Shown: positions 17,632 through 25,603 of the stretch, piece by piece
Layout of the letters: every line of letters starts with the position of its first letter
Position numbering within the stretch: the stretch's first letter is position 1
Assembly (NCBI RefSeq): GCF_900114925.1
Contig: NZ_FOUR01000003.1
Span: 310,001-374,000, forward strand
Origin: Marinobacter pelagius
Lineage (GTDB): Bacteria > Pseudomonadota > Gammaproteobacteria > Pseudomonadales > Oleiphilaceae
Direction of reading: 5' to 3'
Length of the DNA stretch: 64,000 nt
Program-made: the position numbers and the translations under genes
Notes under the pieces: generated by a model
What the model was told of the DNA's origin: nothing
What the model saw: only the letters and a program-made list of their open reading frames with translations
Databases searched by the model: none

Positions 17632-18001
17632 CTGACGGCATACTCCCACCCAGCATATTTTCAATCACTGCCGCATTATAGAAAGTTTCAACGCACTGGA
17701 TTTTGTCTTCCCGCACACGAAACCAGACGGCAAGGCGCACGTCCCCGATTGGCTCGAAGTAGGTACGGTAGTCCAGGATCGCAAACACATGCTCACCGTC
17801 GGCACTGAGCTGCCGGAGGACCAGATCTTTCTGGATGGCAAACATACCGAACTGGTAAGCCAGCATGTCGTCCCGGCTCAGGAAACGCATGTTCGGGCCC
17901 ACATATTCAAACCCCTCGGCCGCCAGCAAGGCCTTTGCCTCCTCCAGCCGCTGGGCACGGATATCCGCAATGAACTGAGCCACAATGTCTTTTGGCTGCA
18001 T
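17612..18001 (-). CDS. NTF2-like/SnoaL-type protein
   Basis: A 129-aa α+β-barrel protein: MQPKDIVAQFIADIRAQRLE, EAKALLAAEGFEYVGPNMRF, GEHVFAILDYRTYFEPIGDV and RLAVWFRVREDKIQCVETFY. Order and length match the nuclear-transport-factor-2-like superfamily, which includes SnoaL cyclases, ketosteroid isomerases and many binding proteins. Function cannot be assigned from motif alone. GGGGAGC precedes ATG 18001. The stop lies inside the end of the convergent gene. Confidence 0.75.
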   Translation of the reverse strand: MQPKDIVAQFIADIRAQRLEEAKALLAAEGFEYVGPNMRFLSRDDMLAYQFGMFAIQKDLVLRQLSADGEHVFAILDYRTYFEPIGDVRLAVWFRVREDKIQCVETFYNAAVIENMLGGSMPSAKADPI

Positions 18002-18059
18002 GAACAAGCTCCCCACAAGATCCCTCTCCCTTGTATAGCAGAAAACAATTAAAACTTTA

Positions 18060-18261
18060 CTATGCAGGGCCTCTTAATTAGCGTACTGTCTATCTCGTTG
18101 GAAAGATTTAGCAAAGCATTTCACGACTAAGACCTTTTGTGTTGTCACACCTCTTGTCCTGTTTTTGATCCTGCACGTTTTTTGTTTCCCGCATATCGCT
18201 GATCAAAGATCATAACGATCTTTTGGCGGCACATTAATGATTAAATTCAGGATATCTAATT
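18060..18261 (+). promoter_or_regulatory. Long leader/promoter region of the cold-shock gene
   Basis: About 200 bases of T-rich sequence precede the csp gene. It contains a short inverted repeat AAAGATC-ataac-GATCTTT (about 18207-18225) shortly before the ribosome-binding site (AGGAT) and start. Cold-shock genes of the cspA type often have long leaders that refold with temperature. That is the inferred role; the transcription start cannot be read directly. Confidence 0.45.
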
Positions 18262-18468
18262 ATGTCTACAATTACCGGCAACGTTAAGTTCTTCAACGAA
18301 GCAAAAGGTTTTGGTTTTATTTCTCGTGAAGGCGGCTCAGACGTCTTTGTTCACTACAGCTCTATTCAGGGTAGCGGCTTCAAAACTCTGGCCGAAGGCC
18401 AGGAAGTTGAGTTCAGCGTGACCCAGGGTCAGAAAGGCCCACAGGCAGAGAACGTAATTGGCCTGTAA
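18262..18468 (+). CDS. Cold-shock protein, CspA family
   Basis: This 68-aa single cold-shock domain binds single-stranded RNA and DNA. Both nucleic-acid-binding motifs are present: RNP1 KGFGFISRE and RNP2 VFVHYSSIQ. The sequence ends [10 protein letters not shown] as in CspA-like chaperones. It is monocistronic, with a long leader upstream and an intrinsic terminator 20 bases downstream. Confidence 0.96.
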   Translation: MSTITGNVKFFNEAKGFGFISREGGSDVFVHYSSIQGSGFKTLAEGQEVEFSVTQGQKGPQAENVIGL

Positions 18469-18488
18469 ATAACAGCCAATACGTGATG

Positions 18489-18517
18489 AAAAAAGGCAGC
18501 TCAGGCTGCCTTTTTTA
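18489..18517 (+). terminator. Intrinsic terminator after the cold-shock gene
   Basis: GGCAGC-tcag-GCTGCC is preceded by AAAAAA and followed by TTTTTT, a standard Rho-independent terminator about 20 bases after the csp stop. The flanking A/T tracts could make it bidirectional, also serving the minus-strand 55-aa gene. Confidence 0.85.
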
Positions 18518-18537
18518 TTGAATACAGAAAGCCGAGT

Positions 18538-18560
18538 AAAAACGGGACAGATTTACTTCC
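18538..18560. repeat. Copy of the dispersed CGGGACAGAT repeat
   Basis: AAAACGGGACAGATTTACTT matches, with drift, the short repeat seen at 23731, 24876, 35332, 36460 and 37452. It sits between the csp terminator and the 55-aa gene, outside coding sequence. Confidence 0.45.
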
Positions 18561-18586
18561 CTCAACCTGCCCCGGCTTCCGATAAA

Positions 18587-18754
18587 TCATTGACCACTTT
18601 TCAGGTTAATCTGCTTTGAACCTGTCGTGGAAAACTGCCCACTTTTACCTTTATCCACATACTCAACAGACCCGCCAGACTTTATAAAAGCAGCAGTCTG
18701 CTCCTCAATCTGGGCAGAGGTTAATGTAGATTTTTGAGGTTTCTTGCTCATCAT
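18587..18754 (-). CDS. Small hypothetical protein, 55 aa
   Basis: On the minus strand an ATG pair at 18749-18754, preceded by GGGGA, opens a frame reading MMSKKPQKSTLTSAQIEEQT, then AAFIKSGGSVEYVDKGKSGQ and a basic/polar tail, ending in TGA at 18587. The pattern 'IxxQxxxFIxxGGxVEYVxxGxSG' looks like a conserved small gammaproteobacterial protein, probably nucleic-acid-associated, but I cannot name it. Codon use and the ribosome-binding site support translation. Confidence 0.6.
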   Translation of the reverse strand: MMSKKPQKSTLTSAQIEEQTAAFIKSGGSVEYVDKGKSGQFSTTGSKQINLKSGQ

Positions 18755-18830
18755 ATTTCCCCACGTTAAATACCGGCATATTCGCCAACATTAATCGTCC
18801 ATAATACCCGAAACCGGGAAAAATTGTTGA

Positions 18831-19265
18831 TTACTCCACCGTGATGGTAATTTTCTCGGACATGACCGGCGGCTCGTGGGGCACGTGCATGTGGTCACCC
18901 ACCAGCAGTTGCAGGGTATGCTCGCCCGGTGAAAGCTCCAGGGTGGTTTGGGTTTGTCCTCCGCCAAAATGGATATGCCGCTCATCGGCAGGAACCGGTT
19001 GATCCATCGGCGGCATCTCATCGACATCCACAAGCAGGTGATGGTGCCCGGTGGCCTCGCGTTCCACGCCTGCGGGTGCCACGCCCAGATTTTCCAGGCC
19101 GAACCTCACTGTCACCGGCGAACTTACGGTCTGCCCATCAGTTGGCGTTACAAAGTACACCGCCGCCCCTTCGGGCGCAGGCGTCGCGGCGTGGGCCCCG
19201 GCAACCAGCGCGGCAGCAAGAACTGAAGATAGGACCAATCGTTGTGTGCTGTTGATCATGCTCAT
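18831..19265 (-). CDS. DUF4399 domain-containing periplasmic protein
   Basis: A 144-aa secreted protein: signal peptide (LVLSSVLAAALVAGAHA) then the DUF4399 domain, VYFVTPTDGQTVSSPVTVRF, GLENLGVAPAG, and the histidine-rich HHHLLVDVDEMPPMDQPVPA, IHFGGGQTQTTLELSPGEHT and VGDHMHVPHEPPVMSEKITI. The many conserved histidines suggest metal binding, though no function is established. AAGGAG precedes the ATG at 19265. Confidence 0.88.
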   Translation of the reverse strand: MSMINSTQRLVLSSVLAAALVAGAHAATPAPEGAAVYFVTPTDGQTVSSPVTVRFGLENLGVAPAGVEREATGHHHLLVDVDEMPPMDQPVPADERHIHFGGGQTQTTLELSPGEHTLQLLVGDHMHVPHEPPVMSEKITITVE

Positions 19266-19358
19266 GACTCACTCCTTGAATCAGCGGACTGTCTTTCAAT
19301 TGTAGGACACACTTCAGAATCTTGCTGGCGCTTTACATCAACCTGGCTGATAAAAAGC

Positions 19359-20465
19359 TCAGGGGCGGCATACATACCAGTAGTTCTGGAAATCATGTGC
19401 GAGCTCATGCACGTCGATATTCCGAAAGCCCGCTTCACGAAAATATTCCAGCGCTTTCTCCCTCCCCCACATGGCTCCCAGGCCCTCGCCACCCTGTGCC
19501 AGGGAAACCGTCATGCAGTGCATGCAGGAAACGGTGTAAAGCAACGGGCCGATCGGGTGGTCCCGGTCGCTGTGATGATGGCTCGACCCCTTGATGTCCT
19601 GGGCCAGATAAACACCGTCGTCAGCGAGCGCTTTGCGGATACCCCGCAACACGGCAAGAGGGTCCCTCTGATCGTGAACGGCATCGAAGGTGGTGATCAG
19701 CTGGTAAGTGCCGGGCCGATCGCTGTGTTCAAGGTCACTGACGTCAAATATCTCGAAGCTGGCGTTGTCATTCCCGAGTGCCCTGGCCTCCTGGCTGGCA
19801 TACCGGACGGCATCCCCGGATATGTCGTACCCCGTAAACTGACTGTTCGGGAAGAGCCTGGCCAGCTTGTTCAGTGCCCGCCCCCTGCCACAACCGACGT
19901 CGAGAACCCGAATACCTCGTTCCAGACGTTCGATAAGGCCTGGCACCAGCGGGAGGATATCCGTTTCCAGGGCGGGAACAACGGACTGACCGCTGTCCTC
20001 GGCCATAACCTCGTGGAACCGCTCGAAACGCTCATAGGGGACGCCCCCTCCATTGCGAAAGCAGTGAACGATGTCATCCTCCACCGAGCCAAGCAGCGGA
20101 ATGTACTGGGCAAACACCGCGATGTTGTCTGTCGGTGACTTCCGGCACAGGCTGGCAGCGTGTTCCCTGGGCAGGTAGTAGGTTTTTCCTGCGGGATCAT
20201 TCTCGACAATGTTGCCAACGGTCATCGCTCCAAGCCATTCCCTGACGTAGCGCTCGTCCAGTCCAGCCTTTTCGGCAATCTGAACACTGGTTGCGGCCGG
20301 CATCTCGGCCATGGTGTCAAACAGTCCGGTTCGGTGGCCGACCGAAAGCATCAGGGCCAGCGCACCCGAATTCAGTGTCTCAACCATGCGGTCGCCGAAT
20401 GCCTCCACCACCGCTTGATCTGTCTCGGCGATGTCGTAAGTGAGAGCCTCTGCGTTGCTTGTCAT
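19359..20465 (-). CDS. Class I SAM-dependent methyltransferase with N-terminal winged helix
   Basis: A 368-aa protein. Residues about 20-110 form a helical, winged-helix-like domain (GALALMLSVGHRTGLFDTMA, VQIAEKAGLDERYVREWLGA), as in Rv2258c-type methyltransferases. The SAM-binding fold follows, with motif I RVLDVGCGRGRALNKLARLF, acidic loop VSDLEHS and motif IV ITTFDAVHDQRDP. Substrate is not evident. AAGGAGG precedes ATG 20465. It is divergent from a TetR regulator whose operator lies between the genes, so repression by that regulator is likely. Confidence 0.88.
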   Translation of the reverse strand: MTSNAEALTYDIAETDQAVVEAFGDRMVETLNSGALALMLSVGHRTGLFDTMAEMPAATSVQIAEKAGLDERYVREWLGAMTVGNIVENDPAGKTYYLPREHAASLCRKSPTDNIAVFAQYIPLLGSVEDDIVHCFRNGGGVPYERFERFHEVMAEDSGQSVVPALETDILPLVPGLIERLERGIRVLDVGCGRGRALNKLARLFPNSQFTGYDISGDAVRYASQEARALGNDNASFEIFDVSDLEHSDRPGTYQLITTFDAVHDQRDPLAVLRGIRKALADDGVYLAQDIKGSSHHHSDRDHPIGPLLYTVSCMHCMTVSLAQGGEGLGAMWGREKALEYFREAGFRNIDVHELAHDFQNYWYVCRP

Positions 20466-20552
20466 GGTGCTATCCTCCTTATTAGGGTTAACGGGTTGTT
20501 TCCCGTTAAGAACAGGATGTACCTGGAAGCGAAAAGCAACCAGAGAGCACAT

Positions 20553-20566
20553 GGTATGGTTTTACC
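20553..20566. promoter_or_regulatory. Second TetR-type half-site near the methyltransferase promoter
   Basis: GGTATGGTTTTACC contains the half-site GTATGGTTT of the perfect palindrome at 20648-20676, and is itself a partial palindrome. It lies about 90 bases upstream of the methyltransferase start, suggesting that the same regulator acts in that direction. Confidence 0.5.
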
Positions 20567-20647
20567 AGAAAGCTCCACATCGTTTTAAAACAATGGCATA
20601 CAGAGCCTTAAGCGTGCCATTGGGCACTGGCGGTAGGGGTTCTCGCA

Positions 20648-20676
20648 GGGAAACCATACTCAGGGTATGGTTTCCC
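20648..20676. promoter_or_regulatory. Perfect inverted-repeat operator of the TetR regulator
   Basis: GGGAAACCATAC-tcagg-GTATGGTTTCCC is a perfect 12-bp inverted repeat with a 5-base spacer, ending 11 bases before the TetR start codon. Position and symmetry are those of an autoregulatory TetR-family operator. Confidence 0.75.
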
Positions 20677-20687
20677 GGAGGTGGCAG

Positions 20688-21308
20688 ATGGAAAAAGGTC
20701 AGGCTACCCGAGATCGGTTGTTGGACATCACCGAAAAATCCGTCCTCAGGAAAGGCTTTGGCGCCACCTCCATTGAAGAGGTGATTGCCGAGGCCGGCAT
20801 TACCAAGAGTGGCTTCCTGTACCATTTTTCCAACAAGAACGCGCTGGCCCACGCATTGCTGTTGCGCTATATGGCGCGTGAGGACGCCCTGCTGGATGAC
20901 GTGTTTGCCCGTGGCCAGCAATTGACTGACGACCCTTTGCAGGGCTTCCTGGTCGGGCTGAAGTTGCTGGCGGAGATAATGGAGGACCTGCCCCATGAAT
21001 ATCCGGGTTGCCTGGTGGCAACCTACTGTTATCAGGAAAGCCTGTTTGATCGCGATGTTCGGGAACTGAACAGGCGAATTGTCCTGAGTTGGCGTGCGCG
21101 GTTTCGCACGCTGTTGGACCTGATCTACGAACGTTACGAACCCCGGGACGCCATCGACCCGGATGCGTTGGCCGACATGGTGTCAACGGTCATCGAGGGA
21201 GGCCTGGTCCTGGGTCGGGCGACCGGAGAGCGGGCCCTTCTGCCCCACCAACTGATGCTGCTTCGAAGTTATATCAAGCTGTTATTCGAGCCAGGTGCGT
21301 CGCGGTAG
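20688..21308 (+). CDS. TetR/AcrR family transcriptional regulator
   Basis: A 206-aa dimeric repressor. Residues about 5-55 are the DNA-binding domain with helix-turn-helix GATSIEEVIAEAGITKSGFL YHFSNKNALAHALL, closely matching the TetR signature. The C-terminal half is a ligand-binding helical bundle with CLVATYCYQESLFDRDV, similar to the TetR_C domain of YcdC/AcuR-like regulators. ATG 20688 follows a GGAGG box. It is divergent from the methyltransferase gene, its probable target. Ligand unknown. Confidence 0.92.
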   Translation: MEKGQATRDRLLDITEKSVLRKGFGATSIEEVIAEAGITKSGFLYHFSNKNALAHALLLRYMAREDALLDDVFARGQQLTDDPLQGFLVGLKLLAEIMEDLPHEYPGCLVATYCYQESLFDRDVRELNRRIVLSWRARFRTLLDLIYERYEPRDAIDPDALADMVSTVIEGGLVLGRATGERALLPHQLMLLRSYIKLLFEPGASR

Positions 21309-21321
21309 CAAGGTGTGCCAT

Positions 21322-22215
21322 TCAGACCGGCAGCCGCCGCCCCAAGAACTCAAGCTGATCCCTTATGGACTGAGCCAGAGCGTCACCCCGATACACATCA
21401 AAATGCCCGACCGGATAGTGCTTCACTTCGGAGTTCGGCATTTTTTCCGCCGCTTTGGCCGCGGCATTTGCCGGAGCGACCGTATCGCGGTCGCAAATCA
21501 GCACCAGGGCCGGACAGGTGACTTTGCTGGCCAAACGGGTGGGCCGGAAAAGCGGAATCGTAAAACTCACGCCCGCGGCGACGTAGTTCAACGCATTATC
21601 GGCCAACAGGGGCACATAACCATCCTGGCAATCCTCGGCCGTCATCATGCCCAGCTCCCCGGGGCGAGCCGCTGATGCAATGTACCGGGGAGACATCCCC
21701 AGCCCGCGGCGAATCCAGTCTACCGATCCGTGCCAGGTCAGGCGCATCGCCTGCATGATCCCGGCATAATCGACGACGCCCAGCAACGAGGCCAAACCAT
21801 CCACCATCGGGCATTGAGAGATGGTGCACTGCACGTCGCCATCCCTCGCCGCGGCCGCGATCACCAGCCCACCAGAAAAAGACGTCCCCCACAGGCAAAT
21901 GCGGCTTCCATCGACACCATCCAGCTGCCGTGCAAACTTCAGCGCCGCCAGCCAGTCTGCCACTTCCTTGCCGGGGCTCAGGGTCTGGCGTGGCTGGCCA
22001 TCACTGTCCCCGAAATGGCGGTAGTCAAAGGCAAAGACCGCATAGCCCGCATCGCAAAAAGCTTCCTTGAACGGCGCAAGACCACTGGCATGAGTCAGCC
22101 CGAAACCATGCGCCATCACGATACACGGCAAGTCACGGCCCTCGGCGTCCGGCGTATAAAGTACACCGCGGCAGGTTGTACCCTGGCTCGGGAATTCCAG
22201 TGGCGTTTCGATCAT
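21322..22215 (-). CDS. Alpha/beta hydrolase
   Basis: An esterase/hydrolase of about 297 aa with the catalytic set visible: nucleophile in CLWGTSFSGGLVIAAAA (GxSxSGG), acid in LVLICDRDTVAPANAA and histidine in YPVGHFDVYRGDAL. The oxyanion strand is IVMAHGFGLTHASGLAPF. It resembles dienelactone hydrolase/DUF-type α/β hydrolases; substrate unknown. The chosen ATG (22215, MIETPLEFPSQGTTCRGVLY) has GAG upstream; another ATG at 22260 would add 15 residues. It lies 13 bases convergent to the TetR gene. Confidence 0.85.
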   Translation of the reverse strand: MIETPLEFPSQGTTCRGVLYTPDAEGRDLPCIVMAHGFGLTHASGLAPFKEAFCDAGYAVFAFDYRHFGDSDGQPRQTLSPGKEVADWLAALKFARQLDGVDGSRICLWGTSFSGGLVIAAAARDGDVQCTISQCPMVDGLASLLGVVDYAGIMQAMRLTWHGSVDWIRRGLGMSPRYIASAARPGELGMMTAEDCQDGYVPLLADNALNYVAAGVSFTIPLFRPTRLASKVTCPALVLICDRDTVAPANAAAKAAEKMPNSEVKHYPVGHFDVYRGDALAQSIRDQLEFLGRRLPV

Positions 22216-22353
22216 TGCTCGGCTCTCATACTGAAGGTTGAGAGTCACAGGATAGCTCATTGGTTCAAGATGGGATCCGTAAGAGATTTTTGGGGTCCCC
22301 AAGTTAGTCTGTAGAGGATAAGGTAAACCTTTTCCGCCGGAGACATTCACGCT

Positions 22354-22557
22354 ATGGACACCGCGATCCTGGTTTGGGGCTTGATCTTCAGCTCCATCGG
22401 CATCGGTTATTTCATTTACGGGCGAAGGCAGTCCAATATGGCCGTCCGCTGGTGTGGCCTCGCGCTGATTCTTTACCCGTACCTTATGACCGATGCCCTC
22501 ACCATGGTGGCCGTAGGCATTGCGATTATGTTGGTCCCCCGGTTCGTTGACCTTTGA
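22354..22557 (+). CDS. Small two-helix membrane protein, 67 aa
   Basis: Two membrane helices (AILVWGLIFSSIGIGYFIYG and LTMVAVGIAIMLVPRFV) flank a short basic loop (RRQSNMAVRW). This is a common small proteobacterial inner-membrane protein sometimes annotated as amino-acid-transport-related, without evidence. It lies alone between two minus-strand genes. GGAG lies upstream of the ATG. Function unknown. Confidence 0.6.
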   Translation: MDTAILVWGLIFSSIGIGYFIYGRRQSNMAVRWCGLALILYPYLMTDALTMVAVGIAIMLVPRFVDL

Positions 22558-22584
22558 ACCGGGGGATTCGTCCCTTACCGCAAA

Positions 22585-23574
22585 TCACCGAGTCGGCGGC
22601 GCCATAAACTCCGGCCCGACGGGGTCCTTAATACATCTGGCCAGAATGTCATCGATTTCGACCATCGCGTCCTTATCCAGCGACCAGCCCTCAATGTCAT
22701 CGACCGGGTCCAGCTGTTCCGGTCTTCTCGCACCCCAAAGCGCGGTTGTGACACCGGGCTGATCCACCAGCCAGCGAAGCGCCAGTGCCAGCACATTTTT
22801 CTGGTACCGTTCGCGGGCAAAGGCATCCAGCTCAGCCACGGCATTCAGGTATTGGCGATAGCGGTCGCCCTGGAACTTGGGATCGTTCTTGCGCAGGTCG
22901 TCACCGGTGAACTGGGTGTTCTCCCGCATCTTGCCGGACAGCAGACCGCGGCAAAGCCCGCCGTAGGTGATGGTAGCAATGCCATTTTCCCGGCAATACG
23001 GAAGAATCTCGTTTTCGATCTCCCGTTCAAACAGGTTGTACGGGGGCTGCAGACTGTGCAGGGGCACACTCTTCTGCAACTCGTCCATCTGCGAGGGCGT
23101 GAAGTTGCTGACACCAATGGCGCGGATTTTCCCTGCCTGGTAAAGGTTCTCCAGCGCCCGGGCGGTCTCTTCCATGGGCGTCTTCGGATCTGGCCAGTGG
23201 ACCTGGTAAATGTCGATCCTGTCCGTTTGAAGGCGTTTCAGGGAATCCTCGACCTCCCGCTCTATGCGCGCGGCAGTCGCGTCCCGCCAGACTTTGTCCT
23301 GATCATCGTTCCAGTTCAGAGCCACTTTGGTGGCCAGGGCAACCTGATCCCGCCGGCCGTTGGCGAGGGCCTTGCCCACAATTTCCTCTGAGCGCCCGAA
23401 GCCGTAAACCGGCGCCGTGTCGATCAGACCAATACCCTTGTCGATGGCCCTGTGGATGGTATCAATGGACTGGGCTTCGTCTGTTCCGCCCCACATCCAG
23501 CCACCAATGGCCCAGGTACCGAGCCCGACGGGTGTGACCTGAATGTCTGTGTTCCCGAATGTTCGCGTATCCAT
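22585..23574 (-). CDS. Aldo/keto reductase
   Basis: A 329-aa NAD(P)H-dependent oxidoreductase with a (β/α)8 barrel. Catalytic residues are visible: aspartate and tyrosine in GIGLIDTAPVYGFGRSEEIV, lysine in QVALATKVALNW and histidine in DIYQVHWPDPKTP. The C-terminal cofactor loop is TTALWGARRPEQLDPV. Closest general type is the YajO/general-stress AKR subgroup. CAGGAGG precedes the ATG. The substrate cannot be read. Confidence 0.93.
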   Translation of the reverse strand: MDTRTFGNTDIQVTPVGLGTWAIGGWMWGGTDEAQSIDTIHRAIDKGIGLIDTAPVYGFGRSEEIVGKALANGRRDQVALATKVALNWNDDQDKVWRDATAARIEREVEDSLKRLQTDRIDIYQVHWPDPKTPMEETARALENLYQAGKIRAIGVSNFTPSQMDELQKSVPLHSLQPPYNLFEREIENEILPYCRENGIATITYGGLCRGLLSGKMRENTQFTGDDLRKNDPKFQGDRYRQYLNAVAELDAFARERYQKNVLALALRWLVDQPGVTTALWGARRPEQLDPVDDIEGWSLDKDAMVEIDDILARCIKDPVGPEFMAPPTR

Positions 23575-23689
23575 GCTTCCTCCTGTTGCCTCGAAAAACC
23601 ACTTGGAGCAAATGCGGCACTAAAAATGGTTGGTATCACAGACATGCGAGGGAGAGCGCGTGAATTCAACCCCAAGAGTCTCATGCACA

Positions 23690-23719
23690 GGGGTCTGATG
23701 AACTCGTTCATCTGACCCC
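23690..23719. repeat. 30-nt GGGGTC palindrome, copy 1
   Basis: GGGGTCTGATGAA / TTCATCTGACCCC forms an almost perfect hairpin of exactly 30 nt. It is followed at once by a CGGGACAG repeat. The preceding bases atgcacag are shared with the copy at 50530. Confidence 0.8.
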
Positions 23720-23730
23720 AAGTTTCGGTT

Positions 23731-23754
23731 AAAACCGGGACAGACTTATTATTC
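23731..23754. repeat. Copy of the dispersed CCGGGACAGA repeat
   Basis: AAAACCGGGACAGACTTATT lies directly after the GGGGTC palindrome. It is the reverse complement of the form at 37452 (AAATAGATCTGTCCCGGTTTT), with small differences. It lies between the AKR gene and the DUF6644-like gene. Confidence 0.6.
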
Positions 23755-23784
23755 GATTCATGACTACTGACCGGCAACACGAGC

Positions 23785-24270
23785 TCAGAAGTACCCCAGC
23801 AGCCGGCCAAGGATCAGCACACTGATCCAGACCACCAGAGACAACCCGGCTCCCACCCTCAAGGACAAAGGCATGCGAGCCTTCATCGGAAGGCTCGGTA
23901 TATCCTGGCGCTTCAACACCCGCCCGAGAATCAACGCGTTCGACACACCCAACAAGACAAGCGCAATCTTCGCCTGGAACAACGGCGACCGGGCATAACC
24001 CAAGGCCGCTGTAGCGAATAAAAGCGCACCGCATACGACCGCCAACCCCAAACCAATCGCCGATGTAATTCGAAGCACATCGACAAACACCATCACGGGG
24101 TACGTGCGCCAGAGCCCCAGCAGACGTAAATCCAGCGGCACAATGCCACCGACCAGCATCGAAACCCCGAGAATATGCCCTGCATTTACCAGCGGGTACA
24201 TGAATGTGGAGTTGCGCAGGGCCGAGACAAAGGCCAAATCCTCGACGGCAACCAGTGCTTGTTCAATCAT
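23785..24270 (-). CDS. DUF6644-like four-helix membrane protein
   Basis: A 161-aa protein with about four membrane helices: STFMYPLVNAGHILGVSMLV, VFVDVLRITSAIGLGLAVVC, LFQAKIALVLLGVSNALILG and the C-terminal VGAGLSLVVWISVLILGRLL. Histidine in the first helix (NAGHILG) could ligate haem or metal. The layout resembles the DUF6644/DUF2214 and CopD-like groups. It starts 8 bases after the DUF6152 gene ends, so the pair is an operon. Function unknown. Confidence 0.7.
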   Translation of the reverse strand: MIEQALVAVEDLAFVSALRNSTFMYPLVNAGHILGVSMLVGGIVPLDLRLLGLWRTYPVMVFVDVLRITSAIGLGLAVVCGALLFATAALGYARSPLFQAKIALVLLGVSNALILGRVLKRQDIPSLPMKARMPLSLRVGAGLSLVVWISVLILGRLLGYF

Positions 24271-24278
24271 TCCCGGGT

Positions 24279-24659
24279 TCAGGAATCACGACCCGGATAC
24301 AGGTTGTAGTCTTTCCCGTCGATCACAACCCGCTCGGCCTTCACCAGTCGCTCGCCTTCTCTGGCGGAGCGATGACCATGCACGGTAATTTCCCGGCCCT
24401 CGCTCAACATCTCCTTGCTGAGCCCAACCCGGTCGTTACGCCAGGGCTGACCAACTTCCACAACCCACTCCTCGCCATCCACGTCTATCGTGACCTCGCC
24501 ATGGGGATTACCCAGGCGCACGGACTGGATGACACCGGTGATTTCAAATTCCTCGTCGGTTGCCCAGGCCCAACCGTGATGGGCCTGGGCCGCCGAGGCA
24601 GCGAGAAATGCAGCAAGAACTGCAAAACAAAGCAGGTAGGTAAAACGAAGCTGAGGCAT
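24279..24659 (-). CDS. DUF6152-like periplasmic protein
   Basis: A 126-aa secreted protein: signal peptide (FTYLLCFAVLAAFLAASAAQ, cleavage before AHHGW) and the characteristic start HHGWAWATDEEFEITGVIQS, then RLGNPHGEVTIDVDGEEWVV and QPWRNDRVGL. The N-terminal HH immediately after cleavage and the NPHG motif are typical of DUF6152 and could bind copper (inferred). AGAGGAT precedes ATG 24659. It is the first gene of a pair with the membrane protein at 23785-24270. Confidence 0.75.
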   Translation of the reverse strand: MPQLRFTYLLCFAVLAAFLAASAAQAHHGWAWATDEEFEITGVIQSVRLGNPHGEVTIDVDGEEWVVEVGQPWRNDRVGLSKEMLSEGREITVHGHRSAREGERLVKAERVVIDGKDYNLYPGRDS

Positions 24660-24776
24660 ATCCAATCCTCTTTTCGCAGTTTCGTCAGGGCAATCTCCCA
24701 AGCACTCATCCATGCTCAGTCAAATTTACGAGATCCCCGTCTCATCAGACTAGATCAGGTAACACACGGATGCATG

Positions 24777-24846
24777 CTCACTGCGACGATACTCGTCCTG
24801 ATGGCCACTTGCGTTCCTACAACACCGAATAGCCTGAACAGCCGCA
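24777..24846 (-). repeat. Decayed partial duplicate of the 3' end of the gene at 25604-25996
   Basis: The stretch CTGCGACGATACTCGTCCTG ATGGCCACTTGCGTTCCTAC AACACCGAATAG matches, with scattered changes, the sequence at about 25575-25635 (TTGCGACGATATTCGTCCTG...), which is the last codons and downstream region of the 130-aa gene. The two copies are 0.8 kb apart in the same orientation. It is no longer coding. Confidence 0.55.
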
Positions 24847-24875
24847 TGGTTGGGTGTTGATGGTTCCCTCTGGAG

Positions 24876-24900
24876 AACATATCTGTTCCGGTTTTCGGTT
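24876..24900. repeat. Copy of the dispersed TCTGTCCCGG repeat (diverged)
   Basis: AACATATCTGTTCCGGTTTT is a variant of the repeat best preserved at 37452. It lies just downstream of the thioesterase gene. Confidence 0.45.
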
Positions 24901-24918
24901 AAACCGGGCCCCAGCCCT

Positions 24919-25416
24919 CTATACGCGACCGTGGGCCTGCGATTGCAGTTGTTCGGTGTCTACCCGAACGAAAATCGAATCGGCAGTCACCGTGAGGACG
25001 TCGCCGGCCCAGATCTCGCAGATCACCCGGCTCTTACGGCCCACATCGCCTTCTACTCTGGCTTTAAGGGTCAATTCCACGCCCATGGGAGTGGGCTTGA
25101 TGTAAGTGAGATTGAGTTTGCCCGTAACGCAATCGATGCGCGGCAGGCTGCCCGGCTCACGGCCTTCGGCACGATAGTGATAAGCCATGGCCGTCCAGTT
25201 GGAATGGCAATCTGCCAGCATGGCCAGGAAACCGCCGTAGACCAGCTCTGGCCAACCGGTGAACTTGGGGTCCGGAGTGTAAGTGGCCACCACGTAAACG
25301 CCGTCCTCGTCCCAATGACTCTTCAGTTGCAGACCCTCAGGGTGGGCACTTCCGCAGCCATAGCAAACCCCATCCGGGGCGGCCAGGTCCTGCAGAGCGG
25401 GGGAAACATCGCTCAT
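24919..25416 (-). CDS. PaaI-type hotdog thioesterase
   Basis: A 165-aa acyl-CoA thioesterase of the hotdog fold. Visible family parts are CYGCGSAHPEGLQLKSHWDE, FTGWPELVYGGFLAMLADCH with the GG-x-LAMLxD helix that carries the catalytic acid, and GKLNLTYIKPTPMGVELTLK. The CYGCG start motif is common in this subgroup. It would hydrolyse small acyl-CoA esters. The start at ATG 25416 has AAGGAG nine bases upstream; the longer frame does not. Confidence 0.85.
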   Translation of the reverse strand: MSDVSPALQDLAAPDGVCYGCGSAHPEGLQLKSHWDEDGVYVVATYTPDPKFTGWPELVYGGFLAMLADCHSNWTAMAYHYRAEGREPGSLPRIDCVTGKLNLTYIKPTPMGVELTLKARVEGDVGRKSRVICEIWAGDVLTVTADSIFVRVDTEQLQSQAHGRV

Positions 25417-25603
25417 GATCCAAGACTCCTTCACAAAATAATTTGTCACGACGACAGGAAAAGCCGCCACAGCAGGTGCAGCATAATACCCAAAAAAACT
25501 CGGCGACGGCGTCGGAACAGCTGCGACTAAACAGCGCGGCCTGGAGGGCTAATGGGTGCCCCGGTTATTTGTAAGGGAGTTGCGACGATATTCGTCCTGA
25601 TCG

